NCBI GenBank assembly: GCA_029207755.1
Contig: JARCOQ010000016.1
Span: forward strand, 13,599,307-13,663,306
Reading direction: 5' to 3'
Origin: Chamaea fasciata
Taxonomy: Eukaryota > Chordata > Aves > Passeriformes > Sylviidae
DNA length: 64,000 bases
Shown here: piece after piece, positions 53,001 to 62,403 of the stretch
Layout of the letters: each line of letters begins with the position of its first letter
Numbering within the stretch: position 1 is the first letter of the stretch
The notes under the pieces: model-generated
What the model was told of the DNA's origin: nothing
Seen by the model: the letters and a program-made list of their open reading frames with translations, nothing else
Databases searched by the model: none
Made by a program: the position numbers and the translations under genes

Positions 53001-56000
53001 AACCTCTGTTTCTCAGGGAAGGTGAAATCCATCAAAACTCAAGAGCTGCATCTGCCTCATGGAGCAAATTCCATGGAACTCCCGCTCCATCAGCTCCAAG
53101 AAAAGAAGGGGAAAACATGAGAGCAGCTGTCTGGTGGAACTGCTGGAGGGCTTGTGTGTCTCACATGTTCTTAGCAGCCTGCTTCTTCACAAAGGCACCA
53201 GAGCTTCTAACACTTCATGTGTCAAGGACAATATTCTAGTGATAGGTACCCCAAGAAATCCTTCTTCAGAGCTGCCACAAGGAAAGATTGCTCCATCTAG
53301 AGCAGTTCAAGCTATTTCTGTTTTTCCCAATCCACCTGGCATCTAGCCTCCTGTCTGTTGTCCTCCCTAACCTTCCCAACTCCGCATGGTTTGGTTCTGG
53401 ACAGACCTATCTAACTAGTGCCATTAAATAAAAGTAGATAGGTAATTAAATAAAACATTAGATTAAACAGTACTTTATAATGAAGCACTTCCTTTCTGAA
53501 TTGTTGATGTAGAATATCCAGAGACCTCATTCTGATCCAGACTGAAGGGCTGGATCCTCAGAAACCAGCCAGCTCTTGGACAGTGCTGCACCCTTGACTT
53601 GGAACAAAAGCATTTGGAGCCCTTCTGATTTCAGAACAATAAGCAGCTTATTTACAACTCCCTTGGCAGGACTCTGTATGCCCATGGGAAGCTGGGGGCA
53701 GGTTCAAAATCCTGAAGGATCCTGCTCTGAGTCCAGGATCAGACTGGCCAGTCTTTGATGGAGCGTATTTCCTCTGTCTCCCTTCCCAAGTCAGGCCCGT
53801 CATTTGATAAAGGCTTCAAACACTTTGTTGTCTTAAGCCTTTTGAACCAGGTCAGTGCAATCCATGTTTGCTGTCTAGGGAGGCAGAGAGCCCTCAGCAG
53901 TTATCTGTATTGTTTCAGCACAGGGAATTTGCATTCATTATTCTGCAATGCTGTTAGTTTTGGGGAAGTCTGTGTAGCTCATCCTTTGAGCTAGGAATAA
54001 AGTTATACCCATGGTGATGTTCAGAGCATCATTCTGCTCACCAGCTCTCTGAGTTACCCTTACAGGTACCAGGACAGCACAGGGCGTGTGCAACTGGTGT
54101 CCGTGGGGTAAAGTGAGGTTTATTTCAGTTGCACTGATCTTGGATGCTCAGGGACACCCTTGCAGAGGAGGCTGCATCTTGCACCCTCAAACAGACTGCT
54201 GAGGCCCTCTGCAAGCTGTTGTGCTGAGTGGGAAGCTCCAAGGTCAGGCCAGTGGGTTTTGCAGATGCAACTGTTTTTCAAAGAGAGAAGAAAACAAATG
54301 CATCCTAAAGATTCTTGGGTTCAGTTATTGTAATTTCTGTAGCTGAGCTTCAGTCACCTCCAGACTTTGAGAGACTGTGGATAAACATGCTGAGGTATTA
54401 GTTGTAAAAGACTCAGAATCATCTTATTTTGAGTTCCCTGGATACAGCAGTGATTCCAAATATCTTTGGATCCTCAGCATTGCTGGGCCTGCAGGGAACC
54501 ACCTCATTGTGACAGGACTCAGACACTCAGGTTAGCAAACTGCAGCCCTTGCGCCCACTGCTGCCACAGGTTCAGGAGAGACTTTAGTTTGGGATGCTGC
54601 CCTGCATCAAAGGCTGGGAAAACAAAGGGTAATTCTTCCCCTGTTGTGCTTTCCTGTGGTAGCTGGACCCAAGACTGTAAGTGCTGAGCTCCGAGCTGCC
54701 TCATATTAGGCTCATTAAAATGTCTAACGGAGCAGGACTAGGTGCTGCCATCTATAAACAACCACAGGGAGAGAGAGTTGGCATCCTGAGGTGGCAGGAG
54801 GGAGGGAACATGTCACCCAGCAGGCTGGGACTTGTCAGGCAAGGGAGAGAGTTCCCTCCTTGGGAATCCACAAGGAAGGATGGTGATGATGGTGATGGGG
54901 TTGGGGTTTCTCAAGGAAGCAGGATCCCTTAGCCAGAAGTGCTTCCCAGGGCTATGCAGGGGAACAGGGAGACATCCTGAGAAGCTCCTCAGGGAGTAAC
55001 AGAGCAGGAACCAGCTCTGCCACATCTTCCCCCGCGCTGGAGCACATCTGGAGCCCATTTCTGGACTACACAAAAGTGATACATGCTACTTTGGCCCCTC
55101 TGTCAATATTTCAAGGCTGAACATCATTTTTGTACGTAAAAGTCTTTTTTTGCGGTTTAGCTTTTTATGATACAGGCCATTGGTTTGCAGGGCTGGAGGT
55201 CCTGGTGGCATCAAAGATGGCATCCCAGGGTGGTGACATCACCTCCTACATGTTGTGCTCTCTCCAGTGGCTGCAAGGGTGAAGGGAATGGTTGGTTGGG
55301 GCTGTTCCCAGCTCGGATGGGTCACTGGGATTGAGATTTGCTGGCAGGCTCGGGAAGACCCATCCTTCTTGGCAAACAAAACAAGCAGTGCTTTAACTGG
55401 GACCTCTGCAACCCAACTGGGGTGTCATGAAAGAGTCTTCAGCTCCTCAGTGCCATCAGTGGCTTCTTACTTTTTGTGGTTTTCTTCCATGCCTTCCAGC
55501 TGGCAGAGACAGAAAAGCCAATGTGATTTGCATACTTTTGTCAGGTTTTTAGGCAAAGCAGCATTTTAGTATTCTGCTTTGATCTTCTGGCTGGCCTGGG
55601 ATAAATTCGGGTGGTCTCTCATCCTCCTTTAAAGTTTTCAAGCTCAGTGTCTGCTTCTGATGCTGCATTTGTTCTTTTGCTATGAATTATCTCACATCTT
55701 CACATTTAATTTTGTCTCTGGTCCTATAGAGTGTATATTTCTCTCATGTTAGTATTGAAATATTTGAATGCAGAGTTTTATGCTGTTGAATTTCTGCCTA
55801 TTTTTCCTCCAAATTAAATTTTTATCTCTGCTGTGTCATTTTACTTTTTCTACTATTTAAAAAAAAATAGTACAGAAAGGATAAAAATGGGGGCGGGGGG
55901 GAAATGCAGCAGCTGATAGCTTCATACTTCACTACATGAACTTCTTATCCAAAAGCCAGGAATTTCGGGACGAAGTAACTCAGCATAAGGAATCAAGAAT

Positions 56001-59000
56001 GCCCTTGAACTGCCATAAATATTCATTTATTCACCCAGAGCAGGCAGAAAAATGGCACCTCTGTGCTTGTAAGAGTGCTGTATTGATAAAGCAAGCAGGG
56101 AATCATTGCACAGCTCCGAAAAGCTGAGATGCAATCCTGTAGGATCCTCCTGCAAGAGAGGATGCTTTGTGGGAATTGGGACCTTGGGCTGTGGGCTGGA
56201 TTTGCAGAGATTGAGACACACACTGATCCTCCTGGGATAGGCTGAGTAAGTGTGCACCAGAGTCCTCCCTTCTACCAAACTGAAAGCATAACTGCTATAA
56301 ACAGGAGGTTTGAGAGGTTGAAAGGTCTGTACATCCTTTTGCCACACTTTGAGACCAGGATATTCCTGTTGGCCCTGTGTCTTTTGGGAGAAAAGACATC
56401 GCTGAGTGGAATTTGGTGCCGAAAGAGCTTTTTGGACTGCAGCTCCAGAAAACCTTTCCTTTAGATGGGGCGCTGTGTAGAGCTGGTGCCAGCTGAGGAA
56501 CTCACCTCAGTGGAGGTGGTAGCTCAGCTTCCAGCCCCCGGGTCCTGAGCTGCACCTGAGCGCCTGCCAGCCTGTCCTCCCCCAGCTCCCACCAGAACGA
56601 CTGGCATTTCCAGTTATCAAAGGCTCCCAAAGAAACGTGGGATTTCTCATTCATTCCTTGCTAAGCTATGCTCTGTTCTCCCTGCAGCGTACCTACCGAA
56701 TGCCAAAGGATATCCATGTGGAACCAGAGAAGTTTGCTGCAGAGCTGATCAACCGTTTGGAGGAAGTACAGAAGGAACGTGAAGCAGAGGAGAAGTTAGA
56801 GGAGCGCCTTAAACGCGTTCGAGCGGTCAGTGACCTTCTTGTCTCCCCTGCCAGCCTGGTACTGCTTACCCTGTCCCACAGGGAGCTTCCAGCTGCTGTG
56901 GAAGCAACTGAGGTGGCCAGTTCTCTGCTCTACTGCCGTAGTCATCACTGGCACAGGGCTCCTGGAGGCTCCTGTAGTCCCTGCAGCTTCCACAATGCTG
57001 TTCCCCCATCCATGCTGAGTTCTAGTGCTCCCTCGCTGTGTAAGATATCAGCCATCACTCAGGGGCTGTGGATGCTCTCCTTCACCTTCTTTGGTACCCT
57101 GGAACTCCTGAGTTTGTGAGCAATCCCTGGGGACTGTGTAAGAGGGGTTCACATTCCAATAGGAGGTTTTGTGGGATCTCTGTTTCCCCCACAAATGGTA
57201 ACCAGATGACAGGGGATGTTATGCTTGGGCGTGTTTGTGTCTGCTATCAGACCATTTCCACCACAACCAAAAGGGTTTTGCCCATCAGTGCCTAGAACAC
57301 TCTAGAGATTTTGGAGGTGGTCAGGTGTGGCATTGAAAAACTCTCCTGGGCAGATAAACACACTGACTCCACCGGGATACCTGACCAGTGACACTGAGTG
57401 CTGTGAGCCCTGGTACTGCTGGGGCCCCAGAGCCTGAGGATTTGTTAGATGAACTGTGGGAGATGAGCAAGGCCTTCAGCTCCACAACAAGCTCCAAGAG
57501 GGAGAGAGTGAGGTGCTGTTCATCTGGTATTACCTGTGTGAGACCCCTGTTCAGCAGTGTTCCCACCACAGCTTTTCTTCGGAGACACTGCATCTCATGG
57601 GTACCTGCACATCTTGTGGTGGGGATAGAGAGATCCCAGAGGACACCATGGTGTTACTGAACATCACCAGTTCAGTGTAGCTACAGTCCCATGTGCCAAA
57701 GTTTTGGGGTTCTGCAGTTACTAGCTGCCGTGGCCCTGAGGTGAAGGCTTTGGGCTCTGTAACCTGCAGCCCTCTCTTATAGCAGAGGAGTTGGTGCCTG
57801 GCTCGGCTGGCTCTGTGCTTTCAGGGAGGTTGAACTTCTGGGGCTCCAGGGAAGAACCTTCAACCCTGTTGGAGTATTTTAAAATGCTCCTCAAGTAGCT
57901 CTTCAAACAGGAAAAAGCTGTAGATTGTAGTGTTGGCTTTAAACTCATCTGCATTTCAAATGCAGAGAACAGAGGAAGGCAGAAGGATTTGTAAGGTCCC
58001 ATCCAGCTCCAGGTGTTTTCCAGCAAACTCCCTGCACCTCTGCATGCAGCCAGAAAAGGCCAGCCAGGTGCTATTTTGGGATTAGATTCCTGTTCTTCTG
58101 GAATTGCACTGTTCTCCTGTCTAGTGACTGTTGCTTTCAAGGCAGTGTAATCAGCAGCATTTTCTGCTAACACAGTCCTAGAACACTTTTCTTCCTCCTC
58201 CTCCTCCCATGGCTCCATTGCAGCCCCCACCTGTACTAAATTACATTATTCCAGCCCTCTGCCTCCTTGGAAGAAGCTGCCAGTAGCAATACCATAAAAT
58301 CAGCAAATGCCTATGTGCCAGAGAATATATTTAAGTCTGTTTAAACACATTTTTGTGTGACTTAATCTATTTTTAAGCCCAGGACTCCCACTAATGCTAT
58401 ATATTAAACCTCTTTGCTGTCTCCAGAATGTATTTCATTGACTAGCTGGCATCTGGCATTAGCCATTCAGGAAAAACTCAGAGTAAGCAATTGTAGCTTT
58501 TTTAGGTCAGCACTTAAGGTGCAGGAGCTGCTGGTATCAGCAAGAGGGAGAACTGGAATCCTGATAGATCACAAGGCTTTTTTTCTGTGACCTGAACACC
58601 AGGACTGCAGGGTAACCTCTTCCCAGGTCTGCATGGCTCACTGCTCAGCAGCACAGGGAAAACCAGGAGCATTAGACACACTGGGCAGTTACCAGCCTAA
58701 CAGAGAAGCTGGAAATATTTTGAAAAAGCCAGGGGAAAAGAATTTTTCTCCCCCCGAACAAGCAGCCTGCATGTTCCCTTTCAAAGCCACATCATGCAGC
58801 AACATCGAGAGGAGGCATCTGATTTGAAGCCAAATGCCTTTTACTGAAAAGACTGTCAGGTTTCTGCTTTACAAAAAAGCAAATGCTGAATTCATTAATT
58901 ATTCTGAGAAACGTGGCAGAGGATTAGAGGATGTGGATGTTCCCATATTAGTTTTTGAGACACTTCAGCCTTGTGTCCACGCATGGAATCTGCTGTCACA

Positions 59001-62000
59001 GAGATCAGTATTGGATCATACAGATCGCTCTGAACTGAACAAATGGAAAATAAGCCAGGGAGAAGCAAAGCCACCACTGAGATTCTCAGTATTTGAATAT
59101 GAAACATTGCCTGACTAGAGAGGGAAATCATTTGCATGATGATCGAAGAGGCTCTCGTGCTTAGCAGAGCTCTTTTCCCTTCCCAACCAGCAGCAGCCTC
59201 ATAGGTGGGACTGGGGGGAGGCCAAGGAGGAGATTTCCAGCAAGGTATCGCCTGCCTGTGGCTCATCAGTGCAGCTCTCAGCTCCTAATTCAAAGGGAAG
59301 GGCACCCCCAGCCTTGCTGAGGAGTAAAAATAGCTCAGCAGTCAGCAAAGTTGGAGCTGCATCTGTAGCTGCTGCTGCTGCCTGTGGGAGCCGGTGGAAG
59401 AGCTTTCTGACAATATTATGTCAACAAAGCACCATCTAGTGGTGATGGCAGCGGGGCTCCCTGCCTGCCCAGAGTGTCACCTGCCCGCCTAGAGTGTCAC
59501 CTGCCTGCCCAGATCAGTGCCAGGCTGTGCCGGTGTCACTGCCCAGGCTGTGCCCAGCTCCCAGCCAAACTCTTCCCAGCTTCTTGCCAGTCCTTGCCCA
59601 GCTCACTGCCAAGCTTTGGCCAGTGCCAGGTCTTACCCAGATCACTGTCAAGCTACGCCCAGATCTCCACCAGGCTCATTTCCAGGCCTTGCCCAGCTCA
59701 TCACAGCAATGTCCCAAAACACAGCTCCAGAGCCCACCTGTTGTTTGTTCTGTTGTTTTTTTCACTGCAGACTGAGCACAGTGAAAAGATTCAGCAGAAC
59801 TGGTTCCTGCAGCCCTGACTCAAACCTTTGCCATGCTCAAGGAAAGACAACAGCTTGGGATAAGCACCCCAATTCACTGCTGTTGTCTCACTGTTGAGGT
59901 GTTACTACTTGATGTGTGGCTGCGGCCAGTGCTGGGGGCGGTAAGGCAGGTCCCCATAGACCCACCCCAGGAGCAACTGCTCCTGCGTGGGGTCCAGATC
60001 TGCTCAGTGACACAGATGAGCTGAGCCAACGTGAACTGAGAGAGCCTCTGCTCCCCTTAGCCCATCCAGATCTCAGTCTTGAGGCAAAAGTCCACATTAG
60101 CTGCAAAATGGAGTTCTAGGCAGCCACAGGATTTCCCAAATCCCAGGCATCCATTTGAGTGGACCAGACTAGGTTCTCACTCTCATGCCACCCTGCTCAG
60201 GTGTGACAGCACTACCAGAGTTCTGGACTGAGCAGAAAGGACATGCTGCCATTCCTCAGGGATCTGTGCCAGGGTCAGATCCTGCCCTGCACATCGGTTG
60301 GTGTTTGGATCTCACAGGTACCAGCTCCCAAAGCCTCCCAAGTGCTGAGGGTGTCATTGGCTATCACAAGCTGCTAATAAATGCTCCCCTCAGTGGCAAG
60401 GATGTAGTCAGCACATCCCTCACCATGCCTTGTCCCTGAGCTTGGTGCCCAGGGCTGGTGGCTGGCCCGTTGTGGCACGTGGCTACAGATGTAAGGTGCC
60501 TCTGAAGCTCTTCAGAGGGATCTGTTGGAAAGGGCTGTGTCCCCTCCACACATCAGCATCATGTCACACCCCCAGGCTTACAGTGCTCACACCTTTGGCA
60601 CTTTGAAAGCCTGGCATTGTCCCTGCTTCAGGCCTGAACCCCCAGGTGTGATACTGGGAGGAAGTCTATTATTTACTTTCTTGCTGTGTGGTTGGCAACT
60701 GAGACTTTGAAGCTGGTTAGCAAGTGATGGATGATGGCATCTGACAGGCAAAGCTGATGGGAGTCAGTGTTTTCCAGCAGATGCATTTATCTGGCAGGGC
60801 AGAGATACCCTGTGCTGCAACTGGTTTCTTTACTGTGCCAAAGGAGGAAAAGAGCAGGATTAAAGGACTCACTGGAATCCTGCTTATGTAATTAAAACAA
60901 ATAGGAATCCTGACTTCCAATAAAGAAACTTCATAAATACCTGAGTTTATGTTGGAGCGTAAAGTAGTTCGTCAGCATCAAAATGTGGCTGTCAGCATGG
61001 AGGAGTTTAATTCTTCCTGGCAAGAACTTAAGAGTCACTAACAGCATGTCCTAGACCAGTGTGAACTGCAAGAACAAGCAGTTAGTTCCAACCCATTTCT
61101 TTATCTGCACGAAGTGTTTTCACTCCAGCCTTAGCATGCCCGGGAGAAATCAATGTTTGATTTCCAAAACCATTCATGCAGCTGTCGACCTTCACTTGCT
61201 TCCTCCTGTTACAAGCCTCCTCTTGGCTTTGCCTTGTGAAATAGTCATTTGGGTGAGAAAGCCCCCCTGGTCTCACCTGACTCAGAACTGATTTGCTGCA
61301 TATCCTGTAGCTCTGGGCTTTATCTGATGGGCTTTGAAGCAGTGCCTTACCCAAAGGCATGTAGGAAGCTGAAGGTACACTATGGTAAGTTATGTTTCTG
61401 CTGCTGGTTGTTGCAGAACCACCTTCAAGGGACTTGGAGTAAAGCTGTGCCTCCTCCAGTTGAGTTGTTAGGCTTGTCAGCTCTGTTTGTAAGCCTGGTT
61501 GTGATGTGTGGGCTGCCTGGCAGAGCTCCTTGGGTGCCGTGTGGAGAACATTGCTAATGGTGGCTCAGGAAGCAGATACAGAGACCTGACCTGCTCTGCT
61601 CGGTGGCACCCGGGCTGTACAGGCTTGGCTTGAGCATTAGGAATTTCCTGTCAGTCTGGGACAGGTCTCCCAAGGGGTGGTGGATCTCCATCATCTTAAA
61701 CGTTTTCAAGATCTGACTGGACTAAACCAGGACTGAGCTAAGGGTTGGTCTAAAGACTACACCAGTCCTGCTGCAAGCAGAAGGTGGGACTAGGGACCCC
61801 TTTTATCACTCCACTGTCATTCTCTTGATTGTCTCTGTGTTTCTTGCAGGAAGAAGAAGGTGAGGATGCAGATATCCCTTCTGGTCCCTCGGTCATGAGC
61901 CACAAGATGCCTTCCGCCCAAGCCTTCCATCACTTTGCTCCTCGTTATGCTGAGATGGGCTGTGCTGGGATGCAGATGAGAGATGCCCATGAAGAAAACC

Positions 62001-62403
62001 CTGAAAGCATCCTGGATGAGCACGTGCAGCGTGTGATGAAAACTCCGGGCTGCCAATCTCCAGGACCTGGCCGTCACTCTCCTAAGCCACGGTCCCCGGA
62101 AAGCGGCCACCTAGGAAAGCTGCCAGGGACACTAGGAACAATTCCTCCAGGGCATGGCAAGCACGCAACAAAATCAGGAATGAAACTGGATGCAGCTAAC
62201 TTATATCACCATAAACATGTCTACCACCACATCCATCACCACAGCATGATGAAACCAAAAGAGCAGATCGAGGCTGAGGCCACGCAGCGAGTGCAGAACA
62301 GCTTTGCTTGGAATGTAGATTCACATAACTATGCAACAAAGTCACGAAACTACAGTGAAAACTTGGGCATGGCCCCTGTCCCCATGGACTCTTTAGGCTA
62401 CAG
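4162..62403 (+). CDS. AXIN1: Axin-1, spliced coding region (exons 2-6; 3' part beyond the window)
   Basis: Axin-1 is the cytoplasmic scaffold that brings APC, GSK3-beta, CK1 and beta-catenin together so that beta-catenin is phosphorylated and degraded, which keeps Wnt signalling off. The coding parts join 4162-5039, 41927-42067, 49167-49263, 56688-56825 and 61850-62403, giving 602 full codons plus two bases. The order seen is: tankyrase-binding N-terminus (about residues 20-75), RGS domain that binds APC (about 88-210), Ser/Thr-rich linker, GSK3-binding helix (about 383-400), beta-catenin-binding helix (about 463-482), and a His-rich run (538-549). Vertebrate axin-1 is about 830-860 residues, so roughly 240 residues, including the DIX polymerisation domain, lie past base 64000. 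No frameshift or internal stop is present. Axin-2 is excluded by the N-terminus beginning MNIQ and by the close match to axin-1 throughout. Confidence 0.96.
7219..7252 (+). repeat. T-rich polypyrimidine tract
   Basis: Runs of T broken only by single C residues over about 34 bases. It is low-complexity sequence in intron 2. No acceptor with a following open exon was found next to it. Confidence 0.75.
7540..7990. other. CpG-retaining block in intron 2
   Basis: Roughly twenty CpG dinucleotides occur in about 450 bases, while neighbouring kilobases have very few. There is no CR1 or other repeat signature and no convincing coding frame. Retained CpGs suggest an unmethylated regulatory element or a young insertion; the sequence alone cannot decide which. 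Confidence 0.4.
9815..9980 (+). mobile_element. Degenerate CR1 LINE 3' fragment
   Basis: The stretch starting GGGAGATTCAGGTTGGACAT, followed by an A-rich run and later pieces such as CTCTGTCCTTGGAAGG and CTGACTGGTCCAGTCCTGGTG, matches the layout of the CR1 3' region in the sense orientation. It has many changes and lacks a clear 3' tail, so it is an old copy. CR1 is the main LINE of bird genomes. Confidence 0.55.
12665..12828 (+). mobile_element. CR1 LINE 3' end fragment
   Basis: The sequence reads through the well-known CR1 3' region in sense orientation: CTGTGGCTGCCCCATCC, then TGTCCAAGGCCAGGTTGG, TAGTGGAAGGTGTCCCTGCC, CATGGCAGGAGGTTGAACGA and finally CCAACCCAAACCATTCCATG with ATTCTA. The end resembles the 8-bp CR1 tail repeat. 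The element is 5'-truncated, which is usual for CR1, and carries no intact coding frame. Confidence 0.9.
15640..15880. other. Intragenic CpG-rich cluster in intron 2
   Basis: About twenty CpG sites and high GC over some 240 bases inside an otherwise CpG-poor intron. Frames on both strands stay open here, as expected from GC content, and none shows a domain. It could be a small intragenic promoter or enhancer, or a local GC-biased conversion tract. Confidence 0.4.
18195..18213 (+). repeat. TTG microsatellite
   Basis: A T run followed by four TTG/GTT units. Short simple repeat in intron 2. Confidence 0.7.
20261..20287 (+). repeat. T8-C7-T12 homopolymer tract
   Basis: Eight T, seven C and twelve T in direct succession. 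It is a pure polypyrimidine tract in intron 2, prone to length change and to sequencing error. Confidence 0.85.
27210..27877 (-). other. Candidate antisense terminal exon, unrecognised
   Basis: On the minus strand, a TACTAAA branch-like motif and a pyrimidine stretch precede an AG whose exon side begins at 27877. A frame continues from there through ATG at 27858 to TGA at 27670-27672. The ATG-initiated peptide is 62 residues, polar and Tyr/Asn/Ser/Thr-rich, with no motif I recognise, and it ends TTSDSGI. An AATAAA signal lies at 27215-27210 (minus strand), about 455 bases past the stop. The block keeps about 14 CpGs where the surroundings have almost none. The TM-like minus-strand frames further upstream (near 28.9 and 30.1 kb) could not be joined to it with confidence. 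It may be a last exon of a nested gene, a decayed retrocopy, or a conserved non-coding block that happens to stay open. Confidence 0.25.
27878..41926 (+). other. AXIN1: AXIN1 intron 2, last part
   Basis: Non-coding intron ending in a pyrimidine-rich tract and TCACAG at 41926. It holds an A13 run at 28310-28322, a CpG-rich cluster at about 33630-33830, and AT-rich stretches such as 34690-35060. A minus-strand frame of about 130 codons at 32009-32401 has no recognisable domain and is not called. No gene is supported. Confidence 0.65.
33630..33830. other. Intragenic CpG-rich cluster in intron 2
   Basis: About seventeen CpG sites within 200 GC-rich bases, including several GCCGGG and GGGCGAGG-like pieces, flanked on both sides by CpG-poor sequence. 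No repeat family or exon was recognised. A small regulatory island is possible. Confidence 0.4.
41927..42067 (+). CDS. AXIN1: AXIN1 exon 3: Ser/Thr-rich linker
   Basis: The acceptor is CTCACAG at 41926. The first base completes Arg-293, and the exon then encodes residues 294-339 plus two bases of Val-340, 141 bases in all. It begins [12 protein letters not shown] and ends in a cluster of acidic and Ser/Thr residues (about 317-339), in the linker between the RGS domain and the GSK3 site. The donor is TGT then GTAAGT at 42068. Both ends are phase 2, so skipping would keep the frame and join Arg-293 directly to Asp-341. Reading through the donor meets TAA immediately. Confidence 0.95.
42467..42915 (-). 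mobile_element. CR1 LINE 3' fragment, antisense to AXIN1
   Basis: Read on the + strand it begins with AATCACAGAATGGGTCAGG and TTGGAAGAGACC, then TCTGGTCCAACCTCCCTGC, later CTCTGGACAATCTGTTCCAGTG, CATTGCCTCTTGTCCTG, and CCTCAGCCTGTCCTCATAAG with GATGCTCCAGTCCC. This is the reverse complement of the CR1 3' portion, so the element lies on the minus strand with its 3' end at 42467. It is about 450 bases, diverged and 5'-truncated, and its open frames (for example 42452-42910) are relics, not host genes. Confidence 0.92.
46673..46689 (+). repeat. TA microsatellite
   Basis: Eight uninterrupted TA units plus one base in intron 3. Confidence 0.85.
47050..47100 (+). repeat. A25 followed by GA and GAAA repeats
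   Basis: Twenty-five A residues (47050-47074), then about eight GA units, then GAAA units and an A run. The whole tract is purine-only on the + strand. Such tracts vary in length between individuals. An A tail from an old retroinsertion is possible, but the sequence upstream shows no recognisable element. Confidence 0.88.
49167..49263 (+). CDS. AXIN1: AXIN1 exon 4
   Basis: The acceptor is TCTGGCAG at 49166. The first base completes Val-340 and the exon encodes residues 341-372, starting DGIPPYR and ending PLPHIP, 97 bases in all. The segment is basic (RLRKQHRRE) and leads into the GSK3-binding region. The donor is CCT then GTAAGT at 49264, phase 0. Exons on both sides are frame-symmetric but this one is not, so its loss would shift the frame. 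Confidence 0.95.
49264..56687 (+). other. AXIN1: AXIN1 intron 4
   Basis: The intron runs from GTAAGT to an acceptor CTCCCTGCAG at 56687. It contains a 23-bp tandem duplication at 51758-51803 and an AT-rich, homeodomain-core-rich stretch at about 50560-51260 that might be a conserved non-coding region. Open frames here are short and overlap on both strands. No gene or clear transposon was recognised. Confidence 0.7.
51758..51803 (+). repeat. 23-bp tandem duplication
   Basis: Two adjacent copies of a 23-base unit share their first 17 bases, CATCTTCCACACTTAGC, and differ in the last six. It is a small local duplication in intron 4. Confidence 0.85.
56688..56825 (+). CDS. AXIN1: AXIN1 exon 5: GSK3-binding helix
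   Basis: The acceptor is CTCCCTGCAG at 56687. The exon encodes residues 373-418 in 138 bases, phase 0 at both ends. It begins RTYRMPKD and contains the amphipathic GSK3-beta-binding helix [14 protein letters not shown] at 383-396, followed by a charged coiled stretch rich in E, K and R. The VEP at 383-385 also fits the VxP motif described for SIAH ubiquitin ligases. The donor is GCG then GTCAGT at 56826, the weakest in the gene (C at +3). If the intron were retained, the frame would stay open to 57119. Skipping the exon would keep the frame and remove the GSK3 site. Confidence 0.95.
59450..59715 (+). repeat. Degenerate minisatellite, about 20-25 bp units
   Basis: It opens with three 20-base units of CCTGCCTGCCCAGAGTGTCA type, then passes into imperfect units built around TGCCCAGCTCACTGCCAAGC. 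Because the units lack stop codons, all three + frames stay open through it (for example 59474-59818, 59494-59775 and 59517-59897), which explains the Pro/Cys/Gln/Ser-rich open frames here. These frames are not genes. Confidence 0.8.
61630..61800 (+). mobile_element. Degenerate CR1 LINE 3' fragment next to exon 6
   Basis: The sequence contains CTTGAGCATTAGGAA, TCTCCCAAGGGGTGGTGGAT, CTCCATCATCTT, TTTTCAAGATCTGACTGGAC and a CCTGCTGCAAGCAGAAGGTG-type piece followed by GGGACTAGGGACC. This order and wording match the CR1 3' end in sense orientation. The tail repeat is gone, so it is old. It ends about 50 bases before the exon 6 acceptor. Confidence 0.7.
61850..62403 (+). CDS. AXIN1: AXIN1 exon 6: beta-catenin-binding region and His-rich run
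   Basis: The acceptor is TTTCTTGCAG at 61849. The exon encodes residues 419-602 plus two bases of codon 603, 554 bases. It starts with an acidic run (EEEGED), then the beta-catenin-binding helix around [20 protein letters not shown] (462-481), Ser/Pro-rich sequence (about 486-503) with likely proline-directed phosphorylation sites, and a His-rich run at 538-549 (nine His in twelve residues if 538 and 549 are counted). The last complete residues are SLGY. The donor is CAG then GTGAGT at 62404, phase 2. The next exon is outside the window. Confidence 0.96.

Larger units (their letters stand above)
56826..61849 (+). other. AXIN1: AXIN1 intron 5
   Basis: The intron runs from GTCAGT to the acceptor TTTCTTGCAG at 61849. 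It holds a read-through frame to 57119, a degenerate minisatellite at about 59450-59715 and a CR1 relic ending about 50 bases before exon 6. I see no independent gene. Confidence 0.7.

Noticed and set aside
13019..59137. Octamer words (ATGCAAAT or its complement) at several intronic sites
   Set aside because: About seven were seen against three or four expected given base composition; the sites are widely spaced and no cluster was found.
59474..59897. Three overlapping Pro/Cys/Gln-rich frames
   Set aside because: They come from a minisatellite whose units lack stops in all three frames.
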